From NCBI GenBank assembly GCA_023141075.1, contig JAGLKL010000039.1, positions 1 through 9,059 on the forward strand: 9,059 bases of DNA, read 5' to 3'. The stretch is from Alphaproteobacteria bacterium (lineage in GTDB: Bacteria; Pseudomonadota; Alphaproteobacteria; Micavibrionales; Micavibrionaceae). Position 1 is the stretch's first letter; each line of letters opens with the position of its first letter. Below are positions 1 through 7,065 of the stretch, in pieces. Under the pieces are notes generated by a model. The model was not told where the DNA came from and did not search any database. It saw only the letters and a list, made by a program, of their open reading frames with translations. The translations under genes and the position numbers were made by a program.

Positions 1-360
1 GCTTGCGGCTTGCTCAATGATAAGACATACGCTAATGCTCTTGTTTCTACAATGCGGCGCAAAGGACTGTCACGAAGGGCTATACAGATCAAAATGCGCA
101 GCAAGGGGATTGGTTCCGATCTGGCTTTATGTTCTCTTGAAGACCTTGATTCACACTCTCATGAAACCAGTGAAGATGCCGAGTTTTCCGCCGCGTTGAC
201 ACTTGCCCGTAAAAAAAAGATAGGGGCTTTCTCGTGCGGAAAAGAGCAGAATATACAAAAATCTTTTGGTGTTTTGGCGCGAGCCGGGTTTTCCTATGAT
301 ATTGCTAAGCGCGTGCTGAATATAAGCTTGGAAGAATTGGAAAACGATCCTTACAATTAA
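1..360 (+). CDS. recX: Regulatory protein RecX, C-terminal part (5' end outside window)
   Basis: RecX proteins bind RecA filaments in the cytoplasm and modulate recombination and SOS activity. The reading frame is open from base 1, so the start lies upstream; 119 residues are visible before TAA at 358-360. The visible part matches the tandem three-helix repeats of the family: a segment of the form LNDKTYANALV..MRRKGLSRRAIQIKMRSKGI, followed by a second repeat with A..LARKKKIG and LARAGFSYDIAKRVL. The FSYDIAKRVL segment corresponds to the usual RecX C-terminal GFS-D-(I/V)-R-VL signature. A TTG at position 10 could be read as a start, but that would cut off most of the family's N-terminus, so I treat it as internal. 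The gene converges on the sensor kinase at 391 with only 30 bases between the stops and no obvious terminator hairpin. The assignment rests on motif recognition, not alignment. Confidence 0.85.
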   Translation, partial: ACGLLNDKTYANALVSTMRRKGLSRRAIQIKMRSKGIGSDLALCSLEDLDSHSHETSEDAEFSAALTLARKKKIGAFSCGKEQNIQKSFGVLARAGFSYDIAKRVLNISLEELENDPYN

Positions 361-390
361 TGCGATCAGGATTATACGCCCTCGCCTTAA

Positions 391-2973
391 CTACAGCACA
401 TCTTGCCTAATCTGTTCCTGAGCGTCTTCGTCGTTGTTCCTGATAATACGCCGCTGCGGGAAAATAATTGTTACCGTTGTGCCAATAGATTTTTCAGACA
501 ATACTTCCATACTGCCATCATGAACATCCATAATCGCCTTGGATAGCGAAAGCCCGAGTCCGACACCGGAAGAAGACCTGTCTAATGCATTATCTATCTG
601 GCCAAAGGGAGACAGCGCCTTTTTAATCTCCTCTGAGTTCATCCCTATTCCGGTATCAGTGATAGAAAAGCGGAACGTCCCGTCTGTATCGAAATTAGTA
701 AATAACGTGATACGCCCCCCACTTGGTGTATACTTTATTGCGTTGGAATAAACATTACTGATCACTTGCTTAACTGATAGCTCTTCGCCAATTATACGCG
801 GCAAGTTTTTGCAGTGATTCATCAGAGTGATGTTTTTCTCTTTCAAACGCGAGTCAAGTAATTCAATCGCTGAGCGGACTGCTTCTTCGAAGACAAATTC
901 ACTTTCATTAAGGTCGCGTTTTCCTGTTTCTATTTTTGAAATATCAAGAATTTCGTTAATAATTTTGAGTAAGCCCCGTCCGCTTTTATTGATATCCGTT
1001 GCGTACTCCTTATATGCCTCCTGCCCTATCGGCCCCATGACTTCTCTTTGCAGAATGTCGGAAAAACCTATAATCGCATTGAGGGGCGTTCTAAGCTCGT
1101 GACTCATATTAGCGATAAATTCTGATTTTGCACGACTAGCCATGTCAGACTGTATTTTGGCTTCCATCAGAGCTATGTCTGCTTCTTTACGCTCCGTAAT
1201 ATCTTCCATAGACCCTTCAAAATACATAACGTTTTGCTGTTCATCTTTCACTATACGAACGTTTTCCCGTACCCAGATTTTTTGGTCGTCCTGTCTAAGA
1301 ACCTGACTTTCATAACCAAAAATCTGTTCTTGTGCGATCAGTGTTTCGATAAAAGATTTCCGCACCTCTTTGTCAGGATATACCATGCCTCCGGCGTTCT
1401 TAACCATCCGCAGCATTTCTTCCGGGCTGGAATAACCAAGGATTCTGGCCATAGCAGGGTTGGCGCTTAAATACATGCCCTCAGGGGTAAGTTGATATAG
1501 TCCGCCAGCGGCGTTTTCCACAATCGTACGATATTTTTTCTCAGCTTCAGCCAGTGCCCGTTCAGCACGCCTGCGTTCCTCAACGTCTGTAATTGCTCCA
1601 ACCACACGCAGGTTTTTATTCTCGTCCTGACGGATCATGGATATAGCCAATTCTACTGCTCTGAACGTGCCATCAGAAATACGCAACCGCGTGAACGAGC
1701 GATAAGCCTGTTTTTGCCCCCTAATGAGCATTTCAAAGTCGTCACGTTGTTTTTCCTGATCCTGAGGGTGGAACATCGAAAATAAGTTACCGCCACGCGA
1801 ACGTTCGACTTCAAAACCGGTGATGTTTTGCCAAGCAGCACTTAGGAACATTACCGTCCCTTCGATGTCTGTTTCAAAGATGATATCGCTCACCGCATCA
1901 ATGATTGCTCGGTTGTCACGCTCAGCCAGAGCCAGAGCCTCGTTCAGTCGCGAGCGCTCAGATATTTCAGATTGTAATTCGAAGTTCTTTTGTTCAAGCT
2001 TGCGATTGATTTCAGCAAGCTTTTGTGCCTGCTTGTTATTGTTACGAACAAAAAGTGTTCCTACGAATGTAAGCACCAAACCGAAGAAAAGGATGATATA
2101 AGGGATTTTCTCCAGCAGTAATACATTTTTTTTCTTGGCAAATTCCAGAATAATATCCCATCGACTGTCGCCAACAAAAAACCCATATTCTTGACTCAGC
2201 TTTTCGTCATCGCTTGACTTCCCTGTTTCCGCGTTACGCGTCATATGAAATATACGCCGCTCAGTTTCCTTATCCCGGATTGTGATTCTTAGAACCGATC
2301 GCTCTTCAGAAATAAGGTTCTGGTCAAAAAGCAACGCGGCGCGGGTTGCTCCTATTACCACACCTTTTTTGGTGTCATTTTCCTTAACCATTTTTATGAA
2401 AGCAAAAGAACGCGCCATAGTGTTTGGCTCATCCTTTTCCTGATAATAATCCATTCCATCAAAATCGGTAATGATTCGCAATTCTTCACTTTTAAGCAAA
2501 CCATCGCGCAACAAACGATTTATAAAGCGTTGATCGGGAATAAGACGATATTCTGCCTGCGCGACTGTGTTGCTGCTACTTTCTGATATTGTTCTATATT
2601 TCCATACACCGGGACTTTGTTCATATAACCATATAAACTGGTCAAAATTGCCAAGACCAGAGATATTGCGCCGTATGTTGGCAACAAGGATATCTCTATT
2701 ATTGCTTTCTGATAATTCGATGATACTGGCAACGAGGCGTATGGAATTTTCAAGAGAGGAAATACCTTCAACCAAAGCACGCCCGGTAACATCGGATGTG
2801 CGCTTATACTCTTCTGTGGACATTCCATTGATAAAATAACTAAAGACCAAAAACGCAGTGATTGTAATAATCAGCCCGTTTAACAGAACCATGGCTTGTG
2901 CAAGACCTGATGTTAACCACACCATTCTTTTCTTGTTGTTTTTTTTATTTTTTTTTTGGTTTTTAGCTCTCAT
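391..2973 (-). CDS. Membrane-bound PAS-PAS sensor histidine kinase, PleC/PdhS-like core
   Basis: An 860-residue inner-membrane sensor kinase. Layout: a very basic N-terminus (residues 1-16), TM1 about 28-50, a periplasmic sensor region about 51-284, TM2 about 286-309, a coiled-coil linker about 310-355, PAS1 about 350-465 with a C-terminal VVGAITDVEERR cap, PAS2 about 478-597 with FEGSMEDITERK, HisKA about 614-680, and HATPase_c about 730-838. The phosphoacceptor is H625 in NMSHELRTPLNAIIGFS. The ATP site shows N740/N744 of the N box, DTGIGM (773-778) and GVGLGL (803-808). The spacing GPIG...Y..YA.DI..SG..LL.IINEILDISKIE after the His box is typical of PleC/DivJ/PdhS kinases, whose partner is DivK. 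Size and layout also resemble PleC, but the partner is inference. There is no receiver or Hpt domain and no adjacent regulator. The start is ATG at 2971-2973; an ATG at codon 17 (2923-2925) would remove the poly-Lys/Asn tail. Confidence 0.9.
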   Translation of the reverse strand: MRAKNQKKNKKNNKKRMVWLTSGLAQAMVLLNGLIITITAFLVFSYFINGMSTEEYKRTSDVTGRALVEGISSLENSIRLVASIIELSESNNRDILVANIRRNISGLGNFDQFIWLYEQSPGVWKYRTISESSSNTVAQAEYRLIPDQRFINRLLRDGLLKSEELRIITDFDGMDYYQEKDEPNTMARSFAFIKMVKENDTKKGVVIGATRAALLFDQNLISEERSVLRITIRDKETERRIFHMTRNAETGKSSDDEKLSQEYGFFVGDSRWDIILEFAKKKNVLLLEKIPYIILFFGLVLTFVGTLFVRNNNKQAQKLAEINRKLEQKNFELQSEISERSRLNEALALAERDNRAIIDAVSDIIFETDIEGTVMFLSAAWQNITGFEVERSRGGNLFSMFHPQDQEKQRDDFEMLIRGQKQAYRSFTRLRISDGTFRAVELAISMIRQDENKNLRVVGAITDVEERRRAERALAEAEKKYRTIVENAAGGLYQLTPEGMYLSANPAMARILGYSSPEEMLRMVKNAGGMVYPDKEVRKSFIETLIAQEQIFGYESQVLRQDDQKIWVRENVRIVKDEQQNVMYFEGSMEDITERKEADIALMEAKIQSDMASRAKSEFIANMSHELRTPLNAIIGFSDILQREVMGPIGQEAYKEYATDINKSGRGLLKIINEILDISKIETGKRDLNESEFVFEEAVRSAIELLDSRLKEKNITLMNHCKNLPRIIGEELSVKQVISNVYSNAIKYTPSGGRITLFTNFDTDGTFRFSITDTGIGMNSEEIKKALSPFGQIDNALDRSSSGVGLGLSLSKAIMDVHDGSMEVLSEKSIGTTVTIIFPQRRIIRNNDEDAQEQIRQDVL

Positions 2974-3053
2974 GATCTCTCTCTAGTTTCTCCAGAGATT
3001 AATACAAAACCGACAATTTTGTAAGGCTATATCTACTAATATCAGTGCCGTTA

Positions 3054-3081
3054 AGTATAACTTACCTTCCCCTTATAACAA
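3054..3081 (-). promoter_or_regulatory. Possible sigma-70-type promoter for the PAS kinase
   Basis: Read on the minus strand, TTGTTA (3076-3081) and TATACT (3054-3059) are separated by 16 bases. The -10 matches the consensus at five of six positions and the -35 at four. Transcription would start near 3047, giving a leader of about 75 bases before the ATG at 2973. The -35 lies inside the inverted repeat at 3071-3086. The region is AT-rich, so chance matches are likely. Confidence 0.3.
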
Positions 3082-3100
3082 TAAGGAAATAATTCTTATT
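3071..3100. repeat. Two overlapping inverted repeats in the divergent intergenic region
   Basis: CCTTATAACAATAAGG (3071-3086) is a perfect 6-bp inverted repeat with a 4-base loop. AATAAG (3080-3085) also pairs perfectly with CTTATT (3095-3100). The two pairings share ATAAG and therefore exclude each other. They lie upstream of the phasin promoter and over the candidate -35 of the PAS kinase, so a protein-binding operator is more plausible than a terminator. Confidence 0.45.
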
Positions 3101-3144
3101 GGGACTTCTCCAGCGAATATTTTTGAATGCAGTCTTTTTAATAC

Positions 3145-3173
3145 TTGACGTAGTCTGCACAAAATAATATTTT
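3145..3173 (+). promoter_or_regulatory. Probable sigma-70-type promoter of the phasin gene
   Basis: TTGACG (3145-3150) is followed after 17 bases by TATTTT (3168-3173). The -35 matches five of six consensus positions and the spacing is ideal, while the -10 is weaker. Transcription would begin near 3180. This leaves a leader of about 38 bases and argues that the phasin starts at 3218 rather than at the upstream GTG at 3179. Confidence 0.55.
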
Positions 3174-3217
3174 TCGGGGTGCAGCATTATTTTATTAACA
3201 CCGAATTGAGGCATGTG

Positions 3218-3664
3218 ATGTCAAACAACGATAGTTTTGTACCTGCGTTTTCTAATGAAACCTTCTTTAGCCTGATGGAAAAATATAAAGGTATGCCTGA
3301 TGTCTTCCAGAATCTCTTTGATATACAAGTAGATAATATGCTCTCTATTGGAAAAGTGCAAAAATCTTCTTTGGAGAATATTCAGAAAATTGCTTCACGC
3401 CAACAGGATATTTTTTCTCAAATTATGGAGAAAACAACAAGTCTGGCTAATGACATGATTGTAAAGCCAGATACTCAGGCTGCTCTAACGATAAGCGCGG
3501 AGAATATTCAGAAGGGCTATGACGCAGCGATGGATAGCGTTAACGAAATCTCTGATCTTCTTCGTAAGTCCAATGCTAAAACTAACAATATCCTCAGGGA
3601 CAGCACCAAACAAAGCATTAACGAGCTTCAAAACGTGCAGCAGAAAGTTAGTAGTGCTTCTTAG
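3218..3664 (+). CDS. Phasin family protein (granule-associated)
   Basis: A 148-residue protein that is almost entirely helical, with no signal peptide, no membrane segment and no cysteine. Phasins are amphipathic helical proteins that coat polyhydroxyalkanoate granules and control their size and number. Family features seen here are an aromatic-containing N-terminus, a central amphipathic segment with Q-K-S-L-E-N-I-Q-K-I-A-S-R-Q-Q-D-I at about 48-65, an L-A-N-D segment at about 76-79, and a Gln/Ser/Lys-rich C-terminal helix ending at S148. I chose ATG 3218 because GAGG (3208-3211) sits six bases upstream. A GTG at 3179 would add 13 residues but coincides with the predicted transcription start. 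The gene stands alone under its own promoter and converges on the EnvZ-like kinase, with no polyhydroxyalkanoate synthase or depolymerase in view. Phasins are poorly conserved, so another small coiled-coil protein remains possible. Confidence 0.75.
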   Translation: MSNNDSFVPAFSNETFFSLMEKYKGMPDVFQNLFDIQVDNMLSIGKVQKSSLENIQKIASRQQDIFSQIMEKTTSLANDMIVKPDTQAALTISAENIQKGYDAAMDSVNEISDLLRKSNAKTNNILRDSTKQSINELQNVQQKVSSAS

Positions 3665-3774
3665 ATAATGTCGTCATATCTTATATGTGAGGACAATCAG
3701 GATATCTTTGTATGCACTGATTATTAAAATCGGTGAGTTGCTTGATAAGCGGCGTCAGAACGTCATCTTGTCCG

Positions 3775-5187
3775 TTATCCCGGCAAAGAAATATGAACAG
3801 CCAAGCCCCCACGCGGGCTTTTTTGTAGCCAGATTTCTCCGCCATGGGCGTGGATGATATCCATTGCGATGGGAAGCCCTAACCCTACACCGCCGGTTTC
3901 CTGATTGCGCGAGCTATCCACACGATAAAAAGGCCGGAAAACTTCATCCATTTTATCTTCATCAATGCCCGGGCCATCATCCTCTATAATTATTTCAACC
4001 TGTTTATCAGAGTGTTTTTCCAACGTAATCCATATGTGATCGGCATATTTTATGGCATTGCTTATGATGTTGGTCAGACACCGCTTAAAGGCCACAGGAC
4101 GCAGCATAGGAGAGAAACTTAACTCATTCAGCTCAAAGCTCACGTCACAGCCCTGACGTCTGGCGGCAAGTGTAACTTCACGAAGAAGTTCTTCCAGTGG
4201 CATACGAACGGACTTTTCCTGGCCTTCCCCACGCACAAAATTCAAATAGCCTTCAATCATTTTTTCCATTTCATTTATATCTTTTTTCATCTCATAGATA
4301 TCCGGGCTATCTCCCATCATGGCGACTTGTAGTTTCAGGCGTGTGAGCGGTGTTCTCAAATCATGTGAAACCCCGGCCAGCATTTCTGTTCGCTGTGAAA
4401 TCTGACGCTGAATACGCTCTTTCATTTCAACAAAAGCTTGTCCCGCCTGTCGGACTTCTTTTGCTCCTTCAGTTTTAAAATTGTGGACATCCCGGCCTTT
4501 TCCGAAATGCTCTGCTGCAATAGCAAGACGTCTTATGGGGCGGATCTGGTTGCGCATGAATAATACAGCGATGATTAAAAGCACAGTCGATGCGGCAAAC
4601 ATCCAGAGAAGAAAAATATAGGTCGTTGAAGAAAATAAACGTCGCTGCGGGATATCAATATCTAATACGCCTTGCGTAAGTTGCACACGTACATTTATCC
4701 ATTTTTCTTTGAAATCAACACTGATTGTATATGGCACACTTAGTTGATGACCGAGTTCTCTATCAAGAGTCCCTTTTATCATCGCCGCCCAAATGAACCC
4801 TGTGGTGTTTTTGTGCGGTAATATATCAGGCAATGTCACCTCCGGCTTATATGTGACCAGTATATCCAATTTTTGCGCCATTGCGTTAATAAGGGCATTA
4901 TTTGCGATATCTTCATTCTCACTTTGCTCAATAGTACTGACCAGCAGGGATATCTCTCCAGCTACCGCAAATGCAAGCCGCGATGTGACTTTACTCCAGT
5001 GTCGATCAAAGAAGATTGTGGTGACAATTACCTGAATAAGCACAATCGGCACAATAAGAATCAGTAACGAACGAAAAAACAAAGTTTGGGGAAGGAGACG
5101 CTTGATTATCCCCCTGCGTTTTACTTTCCTGTTTTTGCGATCGGCATGTTTTGATACGCCGCGGTCTATTTGATGATCCTTGATCAT
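3775..5187 (-). CDS. EnvZ-like sensor histidine kinase (HAMP-HisKA-HATPase)
   Basis: A 470-residue inner-membrane kinase, the likely partner of the response regulator just upstream. Layout: a strongly basic cytoplasmic tail (1-31), TM1 about 38-60, a periplasmic domain about 61-187, TM2 about 188-210, HAMP about 211-263 (NQIRPIRRLA.AAE.FG.G), HisKA about 264-325, and HATPase_c about 362-470. The phosphoacceptor is H275 in AGVSHDLRTPLTRLKL, essentially the EnvZ/OmpR-type His box. ATP-binding motifs are N373/N377 (N box), EDDGPGI (402-408), the F box FRPFYR (417-422) and GGVGLGL (432-438), so it should be catalytically competent. ATG 5185-5187 is preceded by AGGA (minus strand of 5198-5201) ten bases upstream. 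It lies 22 bases after the regulator stop, consistent with one mRNA. The stimulus cannot be read from sequence; calling it EnvZ-like refers to domain type, not to proven osmosensing. Confidence 0.92.
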   Translation of the reverse strand: MIKDHQIDRGVSKHADRKNRKVKRRGIIKRLLPQTLFFRSLLILIVPIVLIQVIVTTIFFDRHWSKVTSRLAFAVAGEISLLVSTIEQSENEDIANNALINAMAQKLDILVTYKPEVTLPDILPHKNTTGFIWAAMIKGTLDRELGHQLSVPYTISVDFKEKWINVRVQLTQGVLDIDIPQRRLFSSTTYIFLLWMFAASTVLLIIAVLFMRNQIRPIRRLAIAAEHFGKGRDVHNFKTEGAKEVRQAGQAFVEMKERIQRQISQRTEMLAGVSHDLRTPLTRLKLQVAMMGDSPDIYEMKKDINEMEKMIEGYLNFVRGEGQEKSVRMPLEELLREVTLAARRQGCDVSFELNELSFSPMLRPVAFKRCLTNIISNAIKYADHIWITLEKHSDKQVEIIIEDDGPGIDEDKMDEVFRPFYRVDSSRNQETGGVGLGLPIAMDIIHAHGGEIWLQKSPRGGLAVHISLPG

Positions 5188-5209
5188 AGTTATAATGTCC
5201 TAAATGTCT

Positions 5210-5923
5210 CTACACTTGCTCAGCGCGCAGCAAATATCCTTTTCCACGTACAGTTTGTAAGTATTTCGGCATTTTTGTATTAAGCTCTATTTTTCGCCGC
5301 AGGCGTGTAACCTGCACATCAATCGTCCGTTCTCCAGCATCCAAACCACAACGCTCAGCCAGATCATCACGGCTTACCGGTTGGCCTGCACTTTCTGCCA
5401 ATGCCCGCAGCAAATTAGCTTCGACTGATGTAAGTCTAACTTCGCTTCCTTCCCGAACCGTATCATTGAGTTCATCATAACGCGGGTCAAAATACCATTT
5501 GCCAATTTGATAACCATGATTTTCCTTTGTTTCCTTACGGGTGCGCCGCAAAATAGATTCCAACCTTAAAACCAGTTCCTTAGGCTCAAAGGGTTTAGGC
5601 AGATAATCATCGGCACCAACTTCAAAGCCGGATATTCTATCTTCTACCTCTCCTAATGCTGTTAGAAGCAGGATAGGTATTTCGTTTCCTTGCTCTCTAA
5701 GAGCTTGCGTAAACTCCAGCCCGGTTTGCCCCGGCATCATTACATCAACGATCAGTGCATCAAATTCAAAGCTTTCCATTATTTTCTGCGCTTCACCGGT
5801 ATTTTGTGCACTTAATACCACATAGTTATTATCGCGCAAAAAACGTAAGACTAACTCACATATGCGTTTGTCATCATCAATAACCAGAATATGGGCTTTA
5901 TTTGCCTGTTTGTCTGAATCCAT
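5210..5923 (-). CDS. OmpR-family response regulator (receiver plus winged helix)
   Basis: A 237-residue cytoplasmic transcription factor, the usual OmpR/PhoB size. The receiver domain spans about 10-127, with acidic pocket D16/D17, phosphoacceptor D60 in LIVDVMMPG, T88 in LLLTALG, and K110 in DDYLPKPF. After a short linker, the winged-helix DNA-binding domain spans about 138-235 and includes LTSVEANLLRAL, the recognition helix around TIDVQVTRLRRKIE (200-213), and the C-terminal wing TVRGKGYLL. All residues needed for phosphorylation are present. I chose ATG 5921-5923 because it starts the normal receiver-domain lead. An in-frame ATG at 5945-5947 would add eight residues and a TTG at 6014-6016 would add 31. 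None has a good ribosome site, so the start is uncertain. It is the first gene of an operon with the EnvZ-like kinase. The kinase's EnvZ-type core suggests an OmpR or CenR/PetR-like alphaproteobacterial regulator; which one is not resolved. Confidence 0.92.
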   Translation of the reverse strand: MDSDKQANKAHILVIDDDKRICELVLRFLRDNNYVVLSAQNTGEAQKIMESFEFDALIVDVMMPGQTGLEFTQALREQGNEIPILLLTALGEVEDRISGFEVGADDYLPKPFEPKELVLRLESILRRTRKETKENHGYQIGKWYFDPRYDELNDTVREGSEVRLTSVEANLLRALAESAGQPVSRDDLAERCGLDAGERTIDVQVTRLRRKIELNTKMPKYLQTVRGKGYLLRAEQV

Positions 5924-5972
5924 CTTCAATTTCGCTTTGAAACGCATAATAGCGCTTGCTTGCAACAAAAAA

Positions 5973-6021
5973 TTATTCTCACCGAAGATACATTTATTCT
6001 CGACAAAAGAGAACAAGAGAA
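5973..6021. repeat. Repeated TTATTCTC / GAGAA elements between the regulator operon and ilvE
   Basis: TTATTCTC occurs twice in direct orientation (5973-5980 and 5994-6001), exactly 21 bases apart or two helical turns. The inverse core GAGAA occurs at 6009-6013 and 6017-6021, and again at 6049-6053. The second direct copy and the first GAGAA form a 17-base inverted repeat, TTCTCGACAAAAGAGAA (5997-6013). Helically phased direct repeats are characteristic of OmpR-family binding sites, so autoregulation by the adjacent regulator is a reasonable inference. The region lies upstream of the preferred regulator start and upstream of ilvE. Confidence 0.45.
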
Positions 6022-6029
6022 ATAGTAAT
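6000..6029 (+). promoter_or_regulatory. Weak candidate promoter for ilvE
   Basis: TCGACA (6000-6005) matches the -35 consensus at five of six positions. The best -10 options are AATAGT (6021-6026, spacing 15) or AGTAAT (6024-6029, spacing 18), both imperfect. The -35 is inside the inverted repeat at 5997-6013, so a bound protein would directly affect initiation. A purine-rich AAAGAGAAAG at 6046-6055 is the only ribosome-site candidate before the ATG at 6066. Confidence 0.25.
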
Positions 6030-6065
6030 AGATCCTGACCCTAGTAAAGAGAAAGATATAAAACA

Positions 6066-6944
6066 ATGGCTGATAGTAACATTCCATTTGATCAACGTGA
6101 TGGATTTATATGGATTGACGGTGAAACCGTTGAATGGAAAGATGCAAAAATTCATGTACTCAGCCACGGTCTCCATTATGGCAGCGGAGTCTTTGAAGGA
6201 GAGCGCATGTATAACGGCAAAATCTTTAAATGCCGTGAACACTCTGAACGCCTTCATAATTCAGCTAAGATTATGGATATGGAGATTCCTCTTAGTATTG
6301 AAGACCTCGACAAGATCAAACATGAGGTTTGCGAGAAAAACGGTCTGAAAGAGGCCTATGTGCGTCCGATTGCTTGGCGTGGCGGCGAGCAAATGGGTGT
6401 TTCCGCCCAATCCACAAAAACACATTTGGCTATTGCTGCTTGGGATTGGGGCACTTATTTTGATGCCGGAAAGCGAGATAAAGGTATTTCTCTTAAAACC
6501 TCAAAGTGGCGTCGCCCTCCCGCTGAATGTGCACCAATAAAAAGTAAATCCACCGGGCTTTATGTGATCGCAACGTTATCCAAACACAGTGTAGAGCGCG
6601 AAGGATATGATGATGCCTTATTTCTGGATCACCGCGGTTATGTCTCCGAAGCCACTGGAGCCAACCTGTTTGCAATTAAAGACGGCACACTTATCACACC
6701 TACTCCGGACAACTTCTTGAACGGCATTACCCGCCAGACAGTTATCAAACTGGCCGAAGAACACGATATTCCTGTAGAAGTGCGCCATATCATGCCTGAA
6801 GAACTTGGTTCTTTTGAAGAAATTTTTGTCACCGGGACGGCTGCTGAAGTAACGGCTGTAGGTAAAATCGACGAGCATAGCTACACTGTCGGGCCTATTA
6901 CACGCAAATTACGTGAAGCTTATGAGACGTTAGTGAGGAATTGA
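6066..6944 (+). CDS. ilvE: Branched-chain amino acid aminotransferase
   Basis: A 292-residue cytoplasmic PLP enzyme of fold type IV. It transfers the amino group between glutamate and the 2-oxo acids of leucine, isoleucine and valine, the last step of their synthesis and the first of their breakdown. Visible signatures are HVLSHGLHYGSGVFEGER (30-47), EAYVRPIAWRG (96-106) and the PLP Schiff-base lysine K161 in KSKSTGLY. Others are SEATGANLF (194-202), whose E195 should contact the pyridine nitrogen, LNGITRQTVI (218-227) and the phosphate-binding TGTAAEVT (256-263). Length is normal (IlvE about 300-310) and nothing is missing. D-alanine and aminodeoxychorismate-lyase relatives share the fold, but the SHGLHYGSGVFEGER and TGTAAEVT forms fit IlvE best. 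The gene is divergent from the OmpR-type operon and may share a control region with it. The next gene has its own promoter, so ilvE is probably transcribed alone or with read-through. Confidence 0.93.
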   Translation: MADSNIPFDQRDGFIWIDGETVEWKDAKIHVLSHGLHYGSGVFEGERMYNGKIFKCREHSERLHNSAKIMDMEIPLSIEDLDKIKHEVCEKNGLKEAYVRPIAWRGGEQMGVSAQSTKTHLAIAAWDWGTYFDAGKRDKGISLKTSKWRRPPAECAPIKSKSTGLYVIATLSKHSVEREGYDDALFLDHRGYVSEATGANLFAIKDGTLITPTPDNFLNGITRQTVIKLAEEHDIPVEVRHIMPEELGSFEEIFVTGTAAEVTAVGKIDEHSYTVGPITRKLREAYETLVRN

Positions 6945-6979
6945 TACCACATCCCTTTAACTCCGCAGCTTGATATAAT

Positions 6980-7008
6980 TTGACTTATTTTTTCAGAGAA
7001 ATTATACT
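6980..7008 (+). promoter_or_regulatory. Strong sigma-70-type promoter of the 618-residue unknown gene
   Basis: TTGACT (6980-6985) and TATACT (7003-7008) are separated by exactly 17 bases; each hexamer matches the consensus at five of six positions. Transcription would start near 7015, giving a leader of about 50 bases. The leader contains four AAT units (7017-7028) and leads to AGGGG (7055-7059), six bases before the ATG. It is the best promoter in the window and indicates transcription independent of ilvE. Confidence 0.75.
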
Positions 7009-7065
7009 CTTATGGCAATAATAATAATTATCGGTTGTTGAATTAGGCAAACCGAGGGGTGTGAG

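Noticed and set aside
361..390. Bidirectional terminator between recX and the PAS kinase
   Set aside because: No stem of useful length is visible in these 30 bases.
2520..2828. 102-codon minus-strand frame inside the PAS kinase
   Set aside because: It lies on the same strand in another frame within the kinase sensor domain, with no independent support; a shadow of the real gene.
3179..3217. GTG start adding 13 residues to the phasin
   Set aside because: It coincides with the predicted transcription start and has no ribosome site, whereas ATG 3218 has GAGG at the right distance.
3675..3687. CATAT-CTT-ATATG hairpin after the phasin as a terminator
   Set aside because: The stem is only 5 bp and AT-only except for one pair, with no following T run. 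It may help end transcription but cannot be called a terminator.
5924..6016. N-terminal extension of the response regulator to a TTG at 6014-6016
   Set aside because: It adds 31 residues before a normal-length receiver, has no ribosome site, and would run through the repeat-rich divergent control region. The ATG at 5921-5923, or possibly 5945-5947, is preferred.
5956..6348. 130-codon plus-strand frame overlapping the regulator start and ilvE
   Set aside because: It overlaps the clearly coding ilvE frame, and its product has no recognisable composition or motif.
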